Positions 1 to 8,598 are shown, counted from the first letter of the stretch. The stretch: 45,633 nucleotides of DNA from Herbaspirillum sp. YR522 (GCF_000282575.1 NZ_AKJA01000058.1:1-45633), one strand, 5' to 3'. The notes: generated by a model not told the origin, from the sequence alone. Numbers and translations: made by a program.

Positions 1-73
1 CAGGCCCTGCCGCGACTTGCCTCGTCTTTAAATTATGCTTTCCGATCAAGTACTTGAGTGACTTCTCAAGTGG

Positions 74-393
74 TTCTGCACAGGCTTGCCACCAGAAAAT
101 GTGGATATCTTCCGGCGCCTTGCGCGGCGTTTCCTCGTCGCTTGCCCGGCATTGTCGCGCAAATGGAAAAACGATATAAATCAATTGCTTGGGTGGGTTT
201 TCAAAGGCTTTTCCACAGGCTTGCCACCAGAAAATGTGGATATCGTCCCGTCATGCGCAAGACGGCGCCGCAGCGCATGCGCCCACCCGCCGGGCCCAAG
301 CCTGCATCGTTTTGGAAATGTCCTTCTGGTTCAACGACTTGGGGCGGTTACCCAGTGGCTATGCACAGGCTTGCCCCCGGAAACTGTGCATAA
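74..393. repeat. Three dispersed 35-bp repeats with inverted DnaA-box-like 9-mers
   Basis: Copies lie at 74-108, 209-243 and 359-393. They share a core CACAGGCTTGCC followed by GAAA and then TGTGSATAW. Each copy has a 9-mer resembling TTATCCACA on the left (TTCTGCACA, TTTTCCACA, CTATGCACA). On the right it has the inverted form (TGTGGATAT twice, TGTGCATAA once). The start-to-start distance is exactly 26 bp in all three copies. Copy 3 can also form a stem of ATGCACAG with CTGTGCAT. No gene is supported in 1-418. The DnaA reading is inference from consensus similarity; a hairpin repeat family is the alternative. Confidence 0.6.
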
Positions 394-418
394 GCCACAG
401 CTGCGACCACCTCGTGCC

Positions 419-1171
419 TTAGCCGTTGTCGGGCGCCGTGTACGGTTGCACGTCGACCGCGGTCATGCTGTAGCCGGCAGCGCCCATGGCGGTATCGGCA
501 TGCTCGATCCGGAGCACGCCGCTGATCCAGACTGCATCCATGGTGCGCAGGTTCTTGACGGCCTTGGCGCTGCGCACGTGGATGATCTGGTTGGCCGGCG
601 GTGGCGGCACGTGGATGCAGGCGCCGAAGTAGGGCACCAACAGGAATTGCTTGAGCGCCTCGCCTTCGCGGTCGAGCGACACGATGAAGCCGGGGATGCG
701 GATCGCGCTGCCTTCGATGCTCTTGTCGACCGGCGCATCGCGCCAGTATTTCTTGGCTTTCCACAGGGCAGCGGCGGCACGCGGGTCGTTGTCATCGAGC
801 TGGTCCAGCTGCAGGTCCTTGAATGGCGCCATGGCGTCCCAGTCCTTGGGGATCAGGCTTTCCCAGGCCACTTCGCGAAAACCGTCGACCATCTTGCCCG
901 AGGGCTTGTAGGGCTGGTCCATGACGCTGGGGCTCTGCTTGAGGTGGTCGCCCACCTGGTATTGCGCCACACCGTTGACGGTGCTGCCGCCGTCGGCGCG
1001 GGCCGTCACGGCCGGCACCGATGCGGCCGGTGCGCTGGCGCCGGGCGCGCTTAGGGGCAGCGGCGCGGCCGGGCTTGCGGCACGATCGTCGGCGTGGCCG
1101 ATCAGGCGTACGCCGGTCCCGACCAGCAAGCCGGCGGCGACGATGCCGCCGATCCAATAGAGAAATTTCAT
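419..1171 (-). CDS. DUF3299 protein, last gene of a Zrg-like ABC operon
   Basis: A 250-residue protein. Residues 1-22 form a hydrophobic N-terminal segment (signal peptide or signal anchor), followed by an Ala/Pro-rich linker to about residue 60. The C-terminal half looks like the DUF3299 domain, recognised by the block PGFIVSLDREGEALKQFLLV and the PYFGACIHVPPPP segment. It therefore probably acts in the periplasm, perhaps membrane-tethered. DUF3299 has no established biochemical activity. The gene lies 7 nt behind the FtsX-like permease and is the last of four leftward genes (DUF2796, ATPase, permease, DUF3299) running away from znuCBA. From that context I infer a part in metal, probably zinc, handling. 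Family assignment is by recognition of sequence blocks only. Confidence 0.82.
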   Translation of the reverse strand: MKFLYWIGGIVAAGLLVGTGVRLIGHADDRAASPAAPLPLSAPGASAPAASVPAVTARADGGSTVNGVAQYQVGDHLKQSPSVMDQPYKPSGKMVDGFREVAWESLIPKDWDAMAPFKDLQLDQLDDNDPRAAAALWKAKKYWRDAPVDKSIEGSAIRIPGFIVSLDREGEALKQFLLVPYFGACIHVPPPPANQIIHVRSAKAVKNLRTMDAVWISGVLRIEHADTAMGAAGYSMTAVDVQPYTAPDNG

Positions 1172-1178
1172 GATGGGT

Positions 1179-2452
1179 TCAGATTCTAGGAGTAAGGCCG
1201 TCGGACAGGCTCATGCGATAGGCGCGCAGCCCCGGCAGCAGGCTGGCCAGCAAGCCTGCTGCCACGGTGGCGGCCAGCAGCTGCAGTTCGCCCGGCGTCG
1301 GCCAGGCCGCCTGCAGCACGATGCCAAAGTGCGCCGCCAGGGTCGGGCCCAGCACCACCAGCAGGCCGCTCAGCATCAGTACCCCGGCCAGCACCCCGGC
1401 CAGCATGACGCCCAATCCTTCGATGCACAGCAGGATGAAGATGTCGCGCGGGCGTGCGCCCACCGAGCGCAGCACCGCCAGTTCGCGCCGGCGCTCGCCC
1501 AGGCTGGCCAGGATGGCGGCCACCAGGCCTGCCAGGCCGACGACCACCACCATGGCCGACACCAGCAGCAAGGCGTTCTCGCCGATACCGACGATGTCCC
1601 ATAGCTGGTCCAGTGCCACGCCGGGCAGCACCGCCATGAGCGGCTCGTTGAAACCGGCGCCATCGGCGATGTCGCGCTGTACCCGGAATACCGCGGCGCG
1701 GCTCTTGAGACCGACCAGCACGGCCGTGATCGACGTCGGCGTGAGGTCGAACTTCTTGACCAGGCCTGGGGCGATATGCAATCCCGGCAGCGGTGCGCCG
1801 CCTTCCCAGTCGAGATGGATGGCCTGCATCGCATCGAGGCCGATGTGCACCGTGCGGTCGACCGGGGTGCCGGTAGGCGCCAGGATGCCGGTCACCACGA
1901 AGGGCTTGTCGGCATGCTCGGCCAGGCGGGGGGCGCCGAGGCCGGCCATGCCGTGCGACAGCACGATGTGGTCGCCCAGCCGGTAGTGCAGGCGTTGCGC
2001 CACGTCGGCGCCCAGCACGGTGTCGAAGACATCGGCAAGGACCCGCCCTTGTGCCAGCCGCAAGGCGTGGCCGTCGCCGTAATGGAAGTGCCTGAAGTAG
2101 TCGCCGTTGGTGGCCAGCACCGGAAAGCCCCGGTGCGAGTCGCCCAGTGACAGCGGGATGGTCCACGCCACGGCCGGGTTCCGCGCCAGCGTCCGGGCGC
2201 TGTCCCACCCCATGTTGTTGGTGGCGCCGCCGATGCGAAAGATGGCATACAGCATCAACTGGATCGGGCTGGTGCGCGCGCCCACCACCAGGTCGGTGCC
2301 CGATACCGATTGCGCGAAGCCGGCGCGCAACTCGTGGCGCACCCGCTCGATGCCCAGCAGCATGGTGCTCGACAAGGCGATGACCAGCAGCATCAGGCCC
2401 AGCGTGAAGCGGCGGTTCCAGGCGCTGCGCGTGGCCAGCTTGAGCAACAGCT

Positions 2453-2456
<4 letters not shown>
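1179..2456 (-). CDS. FtsX/MacB-type ABC transporter permease
   Basis: A 425-residue membrane protein. One transmembrane segment lies near residues 16-36, followed by a roughly 230-residue extracytoplasmic domain. Three more transmembrane helices follow in the last 150 residues. The block LASLGERRRELAVLRSVGAR is typical of the FtsX-like permease domain (LolC/MacB/FtsX superfamily, type VII exporters). Its start overlaps the stop of the preceding ATPase gene by 4 nt, so the two should be translationally coupled and form one transporter. Superfamily members usually act by mechanotransmission or extrusion rather than classical import. Its placement with DUF2796 and DUF3299 opposite znu genes suggests metal homeostasis. 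The substrate cannot be read from sequence. Confidence 0.88.
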
Positions 2457-3169
<713 letters not shown>

Positions 3170-3178
3170 GGTTGCGGC

Positions 3179-3790
3179 TTATTGCAGCGGGATGACGCCA
3201 TTGCCCGGTGCCAGCTGCAATGCGCCCTGTTTCTTGGGCGTGGCCAGTTGCACGTCGATGCGTTGCAAGCCCGGGAACGCGCCCAGCAACTGGCTCGCGT
3301 CCACCACGCTCAGCGCGCCGGGACTGGCACAGACCAGCGTGAAGTCGCCATCGAGATCGGCATGCCCGTCGCGCGGCACAGCCTCGCCGGTGGCCGGGGC
3401 ATTTTCACCGAGCTGTGCCGGCGTGAGCACCGGCGAACTCAACTGGATCTCGGCACTCTTGCAGCCGGCGGCGGCATCGGTGGCGAACATGCGGGTGACA
3501 TCGCGCAACGTGCGCGCCATCAGCGCCACGGCGTCCTTGTCGGCAGTGCTCGAGGGCACGTGCTCGAACCCGACCAGGTTGGCCAGGGGCGAATCGAGCT
3601 GCAAGGTGAGCGTATTGCCTTCAAGCGCCACATCGAGCCGGGCTACGCCATGGACATGGGCCGGGTGATTGCCGGTACGCGGGTCTTGTGCCTGCGCCTG
3701 GACCGGCGCGCCGGCAGCCACGGCAAGCAGCAGGCCGGTCATGGCCAGGGCAGGTGAGCGGGCGGTGAACTTGCTGAGTTTGCGCAACAT
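3179..3790 (-). CDS. DUF2796 (ZrgA-like) exported protein
   Basis: A 203-residue protein with an N-terminal signal peptide; the hydrophobic stretch is about residues 12-33 and the likely cleavage follows VQAQAQ. The mature start HPAHVHGVARLDVALEG is characteristic of DUF2796. ZrgA of Vibrio cholerae, a periplasmic protein in a Zur-controlled zinc uptake operon, belongs to this family as I recall. The internal His-rich loop of some members is absent; only three His cluster at the mature N-terminus and one lies in GHADLDGDF. Two Cys (in AGCKSAE and LVCASPG) could form a disulfide. It is the first gene of the four-gene leftward operon and diverges from znuCBA across a palindrome-rich region. A metal-binding role is inferred. 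Confidence 0.85.
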   Translation of the reverse strand: MLRKLSKFTARSPALAMTGLLLAVAAGAPVQAQAQDPRTGNHPAHVHGVARLDVALEGNTLTLQLDSPLANLVGFEHVPSSTADKDAVALMARTLRDVTRMFATDAAAGCKSAEIQLSSPVLTPAQLGENAPATGEAVPRDGHADLDGDFTLVCASPGALSVVDASQLLGAFPGLQRIDVQLATPKKQGALQLAPGNGVIPLQ

Positions 3791-3861
3791 GGTCGGCTTT
3801 CGATTGCGAATTGACGGACAAGGTCAGCATTGTGACGCTTTCCGTATAAAAAAATCTGTCC

Positions 3862-3925
3862 TGTTACATTCTGCAACAGCGTTGCATTATAATTCGGCTT
3901 CCTTTAATTTTTGCAACTCGGTTGC
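3862..3925. promoter_or_regulatory. Candidate promoter and palindromic operator array for the divergent zinc locus
   Basis: On the plus strand TTACAT (3864-3869) and TATAAT (3888-3893), 18 bp apart, form a plausible sigma-70 promoter toward znuCBA. It is overlapped by an imperfect 17-bp palindrome, TGTTACATTCTGCAACA (3862-3878). Two exact palindromes of the form GCAAC-N3-GTTGC lie at 3873-3885 and 3913-3925, 40 bp apart, about four helical turns. Location between two metal-transport operons makes a Zur-type repressor the natural candidate. That assignment is inference; the motif was not matched to a curated Zur matrix. Confidence 0.45.
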
Positions 3926-3980
3926 GACTAGGCGCTGGCCTGGTCGCGCTGCAGCTGTCATCACTTTATCCGGGTTGCCT

Positions 3981-4118
3981 GTGTTGTCGTGGCTTAATTA
4001 TCACTTGTTCAAGCATGGCGTGCTCGCCAGTGCCTGGTGGCAGCGGGTGCTGCTGGTGTTGCCTGTGTGCGTCCTGTTGTGGCTGGGCGTGGCCTGGGCA
4101 CTGGGAGGGCAGGCATGA
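3981..4118 (+). CDS. Possible 45-residue membrane protein upstream of znuC
   Basis: From a GTG at 3981 the frame encodes 45 residues. A short amphipathic start is followed by one strongly hydrophobic segment (RVLLVLPVCVLLWLGVAWAL, residues 22-41), so a single-pass membrane miniprotein is predicted. Its TGA overlaps the znuC ATG as ATGA, the same coupling that joins znuC to znuB. The start is uncertain: there is no clear Shine-Dalgarno and the frame stays open far upstream. I do not recognise a family. It could be a translational leader that couples ribosomes to znuC, a small transporter accessory subunit, or chance. Confidence 0.4.
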   Translation: MLSWLNYHLFKHGVLASAWWQRVLLVLPVCVLLWLGVAWALGGQA

Positions 4119-4924
4119 GCGCGGCCATCACGCTGGAGAACCTGACCGTGAGCTATCGCCGGCATCCGGCGCTGCACCACGTCAGCGGTACCTTCGCGCG
4201 CGGTTCGCTCACGGCCGTGGTGGGCCCCAACGGCGCCGGCAAGAGTACCCTGCTCAAGAGCATGCTGGGATTGATCCGTTGCAGCGATGGCCGGGTGGTG
4301 ACCCATGTCGACCAGGGCCGCATCGCCTACCTGCCGCAGCAGGCCGAGATCGACCGCAGTTTTCCGCTATCGGTGCTCGATTGCGTGTTGCTCGGTTATT
4401 GGGCCGGGCAGGGTAACTGGGGGCGCATCAGCGCACCGATGATCGAGCGTGCCCGGCGCTCGCTGCAGGCCGTGGGGCTGGAAGGCTTCGCCGCGCGCAC
4501 CGTCGCCAGCCTGTCGGTGGGGCAGTTCCAGCGCGTGCTGTTTGCCCGCATCCTGCTGCAGGACGCCGAGGTGATCCTGCTCGACGAACCCTTCAACGCC
4601 ATCGACGCCCGCACCACCAGCGACCTGCTGCACATCATCGCCGCCTGGCATGCCCAGGCCCGTACCGTCATCGCCGTGTTGCACGACCACGAGCAGGTGC
4701 GCCGGACCTTTCCGCAGACGCTGCTGCTGGCGCGCAATGTGGTGGCCTGGGGCGATACCGCCGAGGTCCTGTGCGAGGACAACCTGCTGCGCGCGCGTGC
4801 CATGGCCGAAGCGGTCGACGATGGCGCCGGGGTATGCCAGGTCGATGCCGAACAGGTGCTGGCGCTGACACGCCGAGCGCAGGCTCACCCGCACGGCCAG
4901 CACCGCCATGGTGGCCTGCCATGA
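4115..4924 (+). CDS. znuC: Zinc/manganese ABC transporter ATP-binding protein
   Basis: A 269-residue ATPase of the metal (ZnuC/MntB/AztA) family. It has Walker A GPNGAGKST at residues 37-45, signature LSVGQFQRV, Walker B VILLDEPFNAID and the H-loop in VLHDHEQ. The C-terminal extension beyond the ATPase core ends with His residues (HPHGQHRHGG), a common feature of ZnuC tails that may sense or bind metal. ATG at 4115 was chosen because it gives a standard N-terminus (MSAAITLENLTVSY); the upstream in-frame extension is not conserved-looking. The gene overlaps the preceding mini-ORF and znuB by ATGA at both ends. It powers metal import through ZnuB. Zinc is favoured over manganese by the operon neighbours. 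Confidence 0.9.
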   Translation: MSAAITLENLTVSYRRHPALHHVSGTFARGSLTAVVGPNGAGKSTLLKSMLGLIRCSDGRVVTHVDQGRIAYLPQQAEIDRSFPLSVLDCVLLGYWAGQGNWGRISAPMIERARRSLQAVGLEGFAARTVASLSVGQFQRVLFARILLQDAEVILLDEPFNAIDARTTSDLLHIIAAWHAQARTVIAVLHDHEQVRRTFPQTLLLARNVVAWGDTAEVLCEDNLLRARAMAEAVDDGAGVCQVDAEQVLALTRRAQAHPHGQHRHGGLP

Positions 4925-5811
4925 TGCTGTGGAACGCGTTTGTCCAGTTTGCCGTCTCCCCGTTCCTGGAGTTCTCGTTCATGCGCCGGGCGCTGGTGGC
5001 GGCCCTTGCGCTGGCGCTGGGCAGCGCGCCGCTGGGCGTGCTGCTGACCTTGCGTCGCATGAGCCTGTTCGGCGAGGCGCTCAGCCATGCCGTGCTGCCG
5101 GGGGTGGCGGTGGGATTCATCTTCTTCGGCCTGTCCTTGCCGGCCCTGAGCGTGGGCGGCTTTGCCGCCGGCGTGCTGGTGGTGGCGCTGGCCGGATGGA
5201 TCAGTCGGCATACCGAACTCAAGGAAGACGCCAGCATGGCCGCCATCTATGTGGTGGCCCTGGCGCTGGGCGTGATCCTGATTTCGCGCCACGGCACCCA
5301 GCTCGACCTGTTGCATATCCTGTTCGGCAACGTACTGGGTGTCGATAGCCAGGGCCTGCTGCTGATGGCCGGCGTAGCCAGCGTGAGCGTGCTGGCCATC
5401 GCCGCGCTGTATCGCGGCTTGCTGCTGGAAAGCTTCGATCCGGCCTTCATGGCCGTAGGGCGTGGCGCGCGTCTGGGCGGCGCCTGGTACCAGCAGGCCT
5501 TCCTGATGCTGGTGGTGCTGAACCTGGTGGCATCGTTCCAGACCCTGGGCACGCTCATGGCGGTGGGACTGATGATGTTGCCGGCGGTGTCGGCCCGGTT
5601 GTGGCACGACACCTTGCCGGCACAGTTGTGCAACAGCGTGCTGCAGGCCGCCGTCGCCGGCTATGCCGGCCTGCTGCTGTCCTATTACGCCTCGGTGCCG
5701 TCGGGCCCGGTGATCATCGTCTGTGCCGGCGTGTTCTATGCGCTGTCGCTGCTGCTTGCGCCGCGCGGCTGGCTGCCGCGCCTGCTGCGCCGAGCGCACC
5801 TGCAGGGTTGA
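4921..5811 (+). CDS. znuB: Zinc/manganese ABC transporter permease
   Basis: A 296-residue inner-membrane protein of the ABC-3 permease family with eight or nine hydrophobic helices. Typical blocks are LRRMSLFGEALSHAVLPGVA near the N-terminus, where His and Glu line the metal path, and FQTLGTLMAVGLMMLPAVSA in the C-terminal third. The coupling-helix region is around GRGARLG. The start ATG at 4921 overlaps the znuC stop (ATGA); a second ATG follows at once. It forms the transmembrane channel for ZnuC and accepts metal from ZnuA, encoded 21 nt downstream. Confidence 0.9.
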   Translation: MMLWNAFVQFAVSPFLEFSFMRRALVAALALALGSAPLGVLLTLRRMSLFGEALSHAVLPGVAVGFIFFGLSLPALSVGGFAAGVLVVALAGWISRHTELKEDASMAAIYVVALALGVILISRHGTQLDLLHILFGNVLGVDSQGLLLMAGVASVSVLAIAALYRGLLLESFDPAFMAVGRGARLGGAWYQQAFLMLVVLNLVASFQTLGTLMAVGLMMLPAVSARLWHDTLPAQLCNSVLQAAVAGYAGLLLSYYASVPSGPVIIVCAGVFYALSLLLAPRGWLPRLLRRAHLQG

Positions 5812-5832
5812 TTTTTTCTTCTTGGAGTCCTT

Positions 5833-6756
5833 ATGAACATCCTTCGTCGCTTCGCCGCCGCCATGCTGGCGCTTTCCCTGGCCGGTGCGGCATTGCCGTG
5901 CCTGGCCGCCGACCCCATTGCGGTGGTGGCCAGCTTCAGCATCCTGGGCGATATCGTGGCCAAGGTCGGCGGCGAGCGCATCGCCGTCACCACCCTGGTC
6001 GGTCCCGACCAGGACGCCCACGTGTTCCAGCCTGCGCCGGCCGATATCAAGGCCGTGGCGCGAGCGCGGCTGCTGGTGGTCAACGGCCTCGGTTTCGAAG
6101 GCTGGATCGAGCGCCTGGCCCAGTCGGCCGGTTATCGCGGCAGCATCGTGACGGCCTCGGCCGGCATCAAGGCGCGTGCCAGGGCCGACGATCACGATGA
6201 TCACGATCACGACCATCATCACGGTGGTCACGATCCGCATGCCTGGCAGGACCCGCAGAACGTGGTGGTGTATGTCGACAATATCGCCCGTGCGCTGGCC
6301 GCGCTCGATCCGGCCGGCGCCGAGGTCTACGGTCGCAATGCCAAGGCCTATGTGGCACGGATCGAAGAACTGGACCGTTGGGCGCTGCAGCAGTTCGCGC
6401 AGGTACCGCAGGCCAAGCGCCGCGTGATCACGTCGCACGATGCCTTCGAGTATTTCGGGGCCCACTACAAGGTACGTTTCCTGGCGGCGCAGGGCGTGTC
6501 GACCGACAGCGAACCCAGTGCGCGGGAAGTGGCGGCCCTGATCCGCCAGATTCGCAGCGAAAGGATCCGCGCATTGTTCTTCGAGAACATGAGCAACCCG
6601 CGGCTGTTGGAGCAGATCGCCCGCGAGGCCGGCGTCACCCCGGGCGGCAAGCTGTATGCCGACGCCTTGTCCGGGCGCGGCGGCCCGGCGCCCGACTACC
6701 TGAGCCTGATGCGCTACAACATCACGCAGTTGCTGGAGAAGATCCGGCTCAACTGA
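5833..6756 (+). CDS. znuA: Periplasmic zinc-binding protein ZnuA
   Basis: A 307-residue cluster A-I metal-binding protein. A signal peptide covers residues 1-25, cleaved near CLA-AD. Ligand candidates include His63 in DAHVFQP and the His of DPHAWQDP after a loop. A strongly acidic/His-rich loop at about residues 118-133 (repeated DH and HHH) is the hallmark of zinc-specific members and is thought to capture zinc or regulate transfer. The later motifs SHDAFEYF and FFENMSNPRL supply the remaining site. A good ribosome site (TTGGAG) precedes the ATG. The gene completes znuC-znuB-znuA, all three coupled or closely spaced. Confidence 0.93.
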   Translation: MNILRRFAAAMLALSLAGAALPCLAADPIAVVASFSILGDIVAKVGGERIAVTTLVGPDQDAHVFQPAPADIKAVARARLLVVNGLGFEGWIERLAQSAGYRGSIVTASAGIKARARADDHDDHDHDHHHGGHDPHAWQDPQNVVVYVDNIARALAALDPAGAEVYGRNAKAYVARIEELDRWALQQFAQVPQAKRRVITSHDAFEYFGAHYKVRFLAAQGVSTDSEPSAREVAALIRQIRSERIRALFFENMSNPRLLEQIAREAGVTPGGKLYADALSGRGGPAPDYLSLMRYNITQLLEKIRLN

Positions 6757-6810
6757 GGCCGGGCAAATCGCGTATGCTTGTCGCCTCGTTCTAACAAGGA
6801 GAAGACAAGC

Positions 6811-7128
6811 ATGAGCATCGTTACCGTGGTGGCCATCATTACCGCCAAGCCGGGCAAGCGCGACCAACTGCTGGCGCTGGCCCGCGCCAACCTGGCCGCC
6901 GTGCGCGCCGAGGAAGGCTGCATCGAATACGGCCTGACGGTCGATGTCGACGGTTTCGGCCCATCCCAGGCGCCGCTGGGCCAGGACAGCTTCGCCTTCG
7001 TCGAGAAATGGGCCAGCGAGGAGGCCCTGCGCCTGCATTTCACGCTACCGCACATGACCGACTACCGCGACAAGTCGAAGGACCTGATCGCCGAGCGCGC
7101 CGTCCACATCCTGCGTTCGGCCGACTGA
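6811..7128 (+). CDS. ABM-fold monooxygenase (antibiotic biosynthesis monooxygenase family)
   Basis: A 105-residue single-domain protein with the ABM ferredoxin-like fold, seen in VVAIITAKPGKRDQLLALAR, EEGCIEYGLTVD and FVEKWASEEALRLHF. Relatives include YgiN-type quinol monooxygenases and heme- or polyketide-acting small oxygenases; they act as cytosolic dimers. ATG at 6811 is favoured by the site AAGGAGAAG 8 nt upstream. It follows znuA by 54 nt on the same strand, so read-through from the zinc operon is possible, but I see no functional link. It is convergent with the LysR gene. The hairpin GGCCAA/TTGGCC at 7131-7149 may separate the two transcripts. Confidence 0.88.
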   Translation: MSIVTVVAIITAKPGKRDQLLALARANLAAVRAEEGCIEYGLTVDVDGFGPSQAPLGQDSFAFVEKWASEEALRLHFTLPHMTDYRDKSKDLIAERAVHILRSAD

Positions 7129-7164
7129 TCCGGCCAATCCAGCCTTGGCCCGGGCGGCGCTGCG

Positions 7165-8103
7165 TCAGTGTTCGCCCGGGAAGTCCGCCGCATGGGTGCG
7201 CTGCGCATCGTAGGCGGAGGCTTGACCCATCTGCGTCAACCAGGTGATGAAGGTCTTCAGCGCCGGGTTCGATTCGGCGCTGCTGCGATACATCATGTGA
7301 AATCCCTCCCCGTGCAACACAACTTCCGGAAACAGCTGCACCAGGCGGCCGTGTGCCAGGTCGTCGTCGACCAGCGCCAGCGTACCCATGGCCACGCCCT
7401 GGTCGGTGGCCGCTGCCTGCAGGCTGAGGAAGAAATGCTCGTAGACCGTGCCGGGCATCTTCTTGCGTACAGCCACGCCGGCCTTGCCCAGCCACTGTGA
7501 CCACGCCGCAGAGCGGCTCGAGAGGTGGATCAGCGGCACCTCGACCAGGTCGCGCGGGACCTTGACCGGGTGCTGCTCGAGAAAATGCGGCGAGGCCAGC
7601 GGCACCGAGACGTCATCCAGGAAGCGTACGCATTCGTAGCCGCTGCGCACCAGCGGGCTGCGCCACAGGATGACATCGAACGGGTCTTTGACGTCCTCGA
7701 AGTATTCGGACATGGTAGTGGTCACCCGCACCTCGATACGCGGATTGTCGATCTGGAACTGCGACAGCCGCGGGATAAGCCAGCGCATGGCCACCGACGG
7801 CGCGGCGATCATGCGTACCACCCGGCTTTGCCCGGCCATCGACAACTGCTCGGCTGCCAGCGCGATGCGGTCCAGGCTGGCCTTGACCTCGGCATAGAAC
7901 AGCAGGGCTGCCTCTGTTGGCTCCACACCACGCGACTGGCGTAAAAACAACGGCTGGCCGAAGTGTTCTTCCAATAACTTGATCTGTTGGCTCACTGCAC
8001 TGTGGGTGATGAACAATTCGTGCGCAGCCTGCGTCAGGCTGCGGGTTCGCACGGCAGCCTCGAATACCCGCAAGGCCTTGAGAGGTGGCAGGGAAGACGA
8101 CAT
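7165..8103 (-). CDS. LysR-family transcriptional regulator (GcvA-like)
   Basis: A 312-residue regulator. Residues about 8-67 are the winged helix-turn-helix: LKALRVFEAAVRTRSLTQAA, then the recognition segment FITHSAVSQQIKLLEEHFGQ. The rest is the periplasmic-binding-like effector domain, whose opening RMIAAPSVAMRWLIPRLSQF is typical of GcvA-type members. ATG at 8103 gives the normal start (MSSSLPPLKALRVFEA). The gene diverges from a small orphan gene at 8207, its likely target together with itself by the usual LysR arrangement. The inducer is unknown. Confidence 0.9.
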   Translation of the reverse strand: MSSSLPPLKALRVFEAAVRTRSLTQAAHELFITHSAVSQQIKLLEEHFGQPLFLRQSRGVEPTEAALLFYAEVKASLDRIALAAEQLSMAGQSRVVRMIAAPSVAMRWLIPRLSQFQIDNPRIEVRVTTTMSEYFEDVKDPFDVILWRSPLVRSGYECVRFLDDVSVPLASPHFLEQHPVKVPRDLVEVPLIHLSSRSAAWSQWLGKAGVAVRKKMPGTVYEHFFLSLQAAATDQGVAMGTLALVDDDLAHGRLVQLFPEVVLHGEGFHMMYRSSAESNPALKTFITWLTQMGQASAYDAQRTHAADFPGEH

Positions 8104-8143
8104 GATGTAAGAAAAACTTATAGTGGTGTCGGAAAATGTTGCT

Positions 8144-8171
8144 TTGCAAAAGCCGGGGGCGACCTTATTCT
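8144..8171 (+). promoter_or_regulatory. Candidate promoter of the small orphan gene
   Basis: TTGCAA (8144-8149) and TATTCT (8166-8171), separated by 16 bp, match sigma-70 boxes moderately well and sit 35 nt before the ATG at 8207. TTTGCAAA at 8143-8150 is itself a palindrome. The interval is shared with the divergent LysR gene, so it is where that regulator would be expected to bind. Confidence 0.35.
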
Positions 8172-8206
8172 TCAATCACCGAAACGTTTAACAGAGAGCG
8201 AAGATC

Positions 8207-8458
8207 ATGAACACCGTTAGTGTACTTGTCAAAGATGCCGGTTTTTCTAACAATTTGCGCAGCCTGGTCGAGCTCGGCCGCTTTGCCATCCAGAGCATCA
8301 TCAATGCCCACGCCTTGAAGCCGGTCGAGTTTGTTGCTGATACGCAAGAAGCTGCCCTGTTTGCGGACGTGGCCAGCCACGACGAGCTGGAACAGCGCCT
8401 TTACCAGCGCGAACGTGCCCATCTGTACGCATTGATGGTGCTGGGCGCGAAGGTCTGA
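8207..8458 (+). CDS. Small orphan protein, 83 residues
   Basis: An 83-residue soluble-looking protein (starting MNTVSVLVKDAGFSNNLRSL). It has no signal peptide or membrane segment and is predicted mostly helical. I do not recognise a family. Support for a real gene comes from a purine-rich ribosome site (GAGAGCGAAG) just before the ATG, a promoter-like pair upstream, ordinary codon use, and a divergent LysR regulator. The stop is followed within 7 nt by a strongly foldable segment and then a terminator-like hairpin, so the transcript probably continues through 8622. Confidence 0.6.
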   Translation: MNTVSVLVKDAGFSNNLRSLVELGRFAIQSIINAHALKPVEFVADTQEAALFADVASHDELEQRLYQRERAHLYALMVLGAKV

Positions 8459-8464
8459 ACGATC

Positions 8465-8598
8465 GGTGTAGGTAGCGATCCCGCGATGTCATCGGGATGT
8501 TGGACGCTAGCAGGAGTATCCGGCCATGTGCCGTGTCGCCGGCTCCGGATTGCGGAGCCGCCAGGCCAGCCGGAAGCCACGAGGTAGTAGGTAACACC
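8465..8598 (+). ncRNA. Possible structured RNA or 3' UTR element after the orphan gene
   Basis: This interval can fold into a closed multi-branch shape. An outer helix GGTGT (8465-8469) pairs with ACACC (8594-8598). Inside is a hairpin ATCCCG (8478-8483) with CGGGAT (8493-8498), and a second arm CCGGC (8520-8524) with GCCGG (8569-8573). That arm encloses GGCTCCG (8541-8547) with CGGAGCC (8553-8559). A terminator-like hairpin follows at 8607-8622. No known RNA family is recognised. It may be a 3'-UTR-derived small RNA or only a stable tail. Strand is inferred from the upstream gene. Confidence 0.35.

Noticed and set aside
74..393. CRISPR array
   Set aside because: Only three units, spacing 135 and 150 bp, internal divergence and no cas genes.
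74..393. Chromosomal origin oriC
   Set aside because: No dnaA, dnaN, rpmH or parAB nearby and no AT-rich unwinding element; kept only as a DnaA-box-like cluster.
86..1054. Long plus-strand open frame antisense to the DUF3299 gene and across the repeats
   Set aside because: Composition is a mirror of the real gene's codon pattern, with no family blocks; the minus-strand protein has clear domain and operon support.
4885..7038. 717-residue minus-strand frame antisense to znuB-znuA
   Set aside because: Gln/His/Arg-rich low-complexity translation typical of antisense frames in high-GC genes; znuB and znuA are unambiguous.
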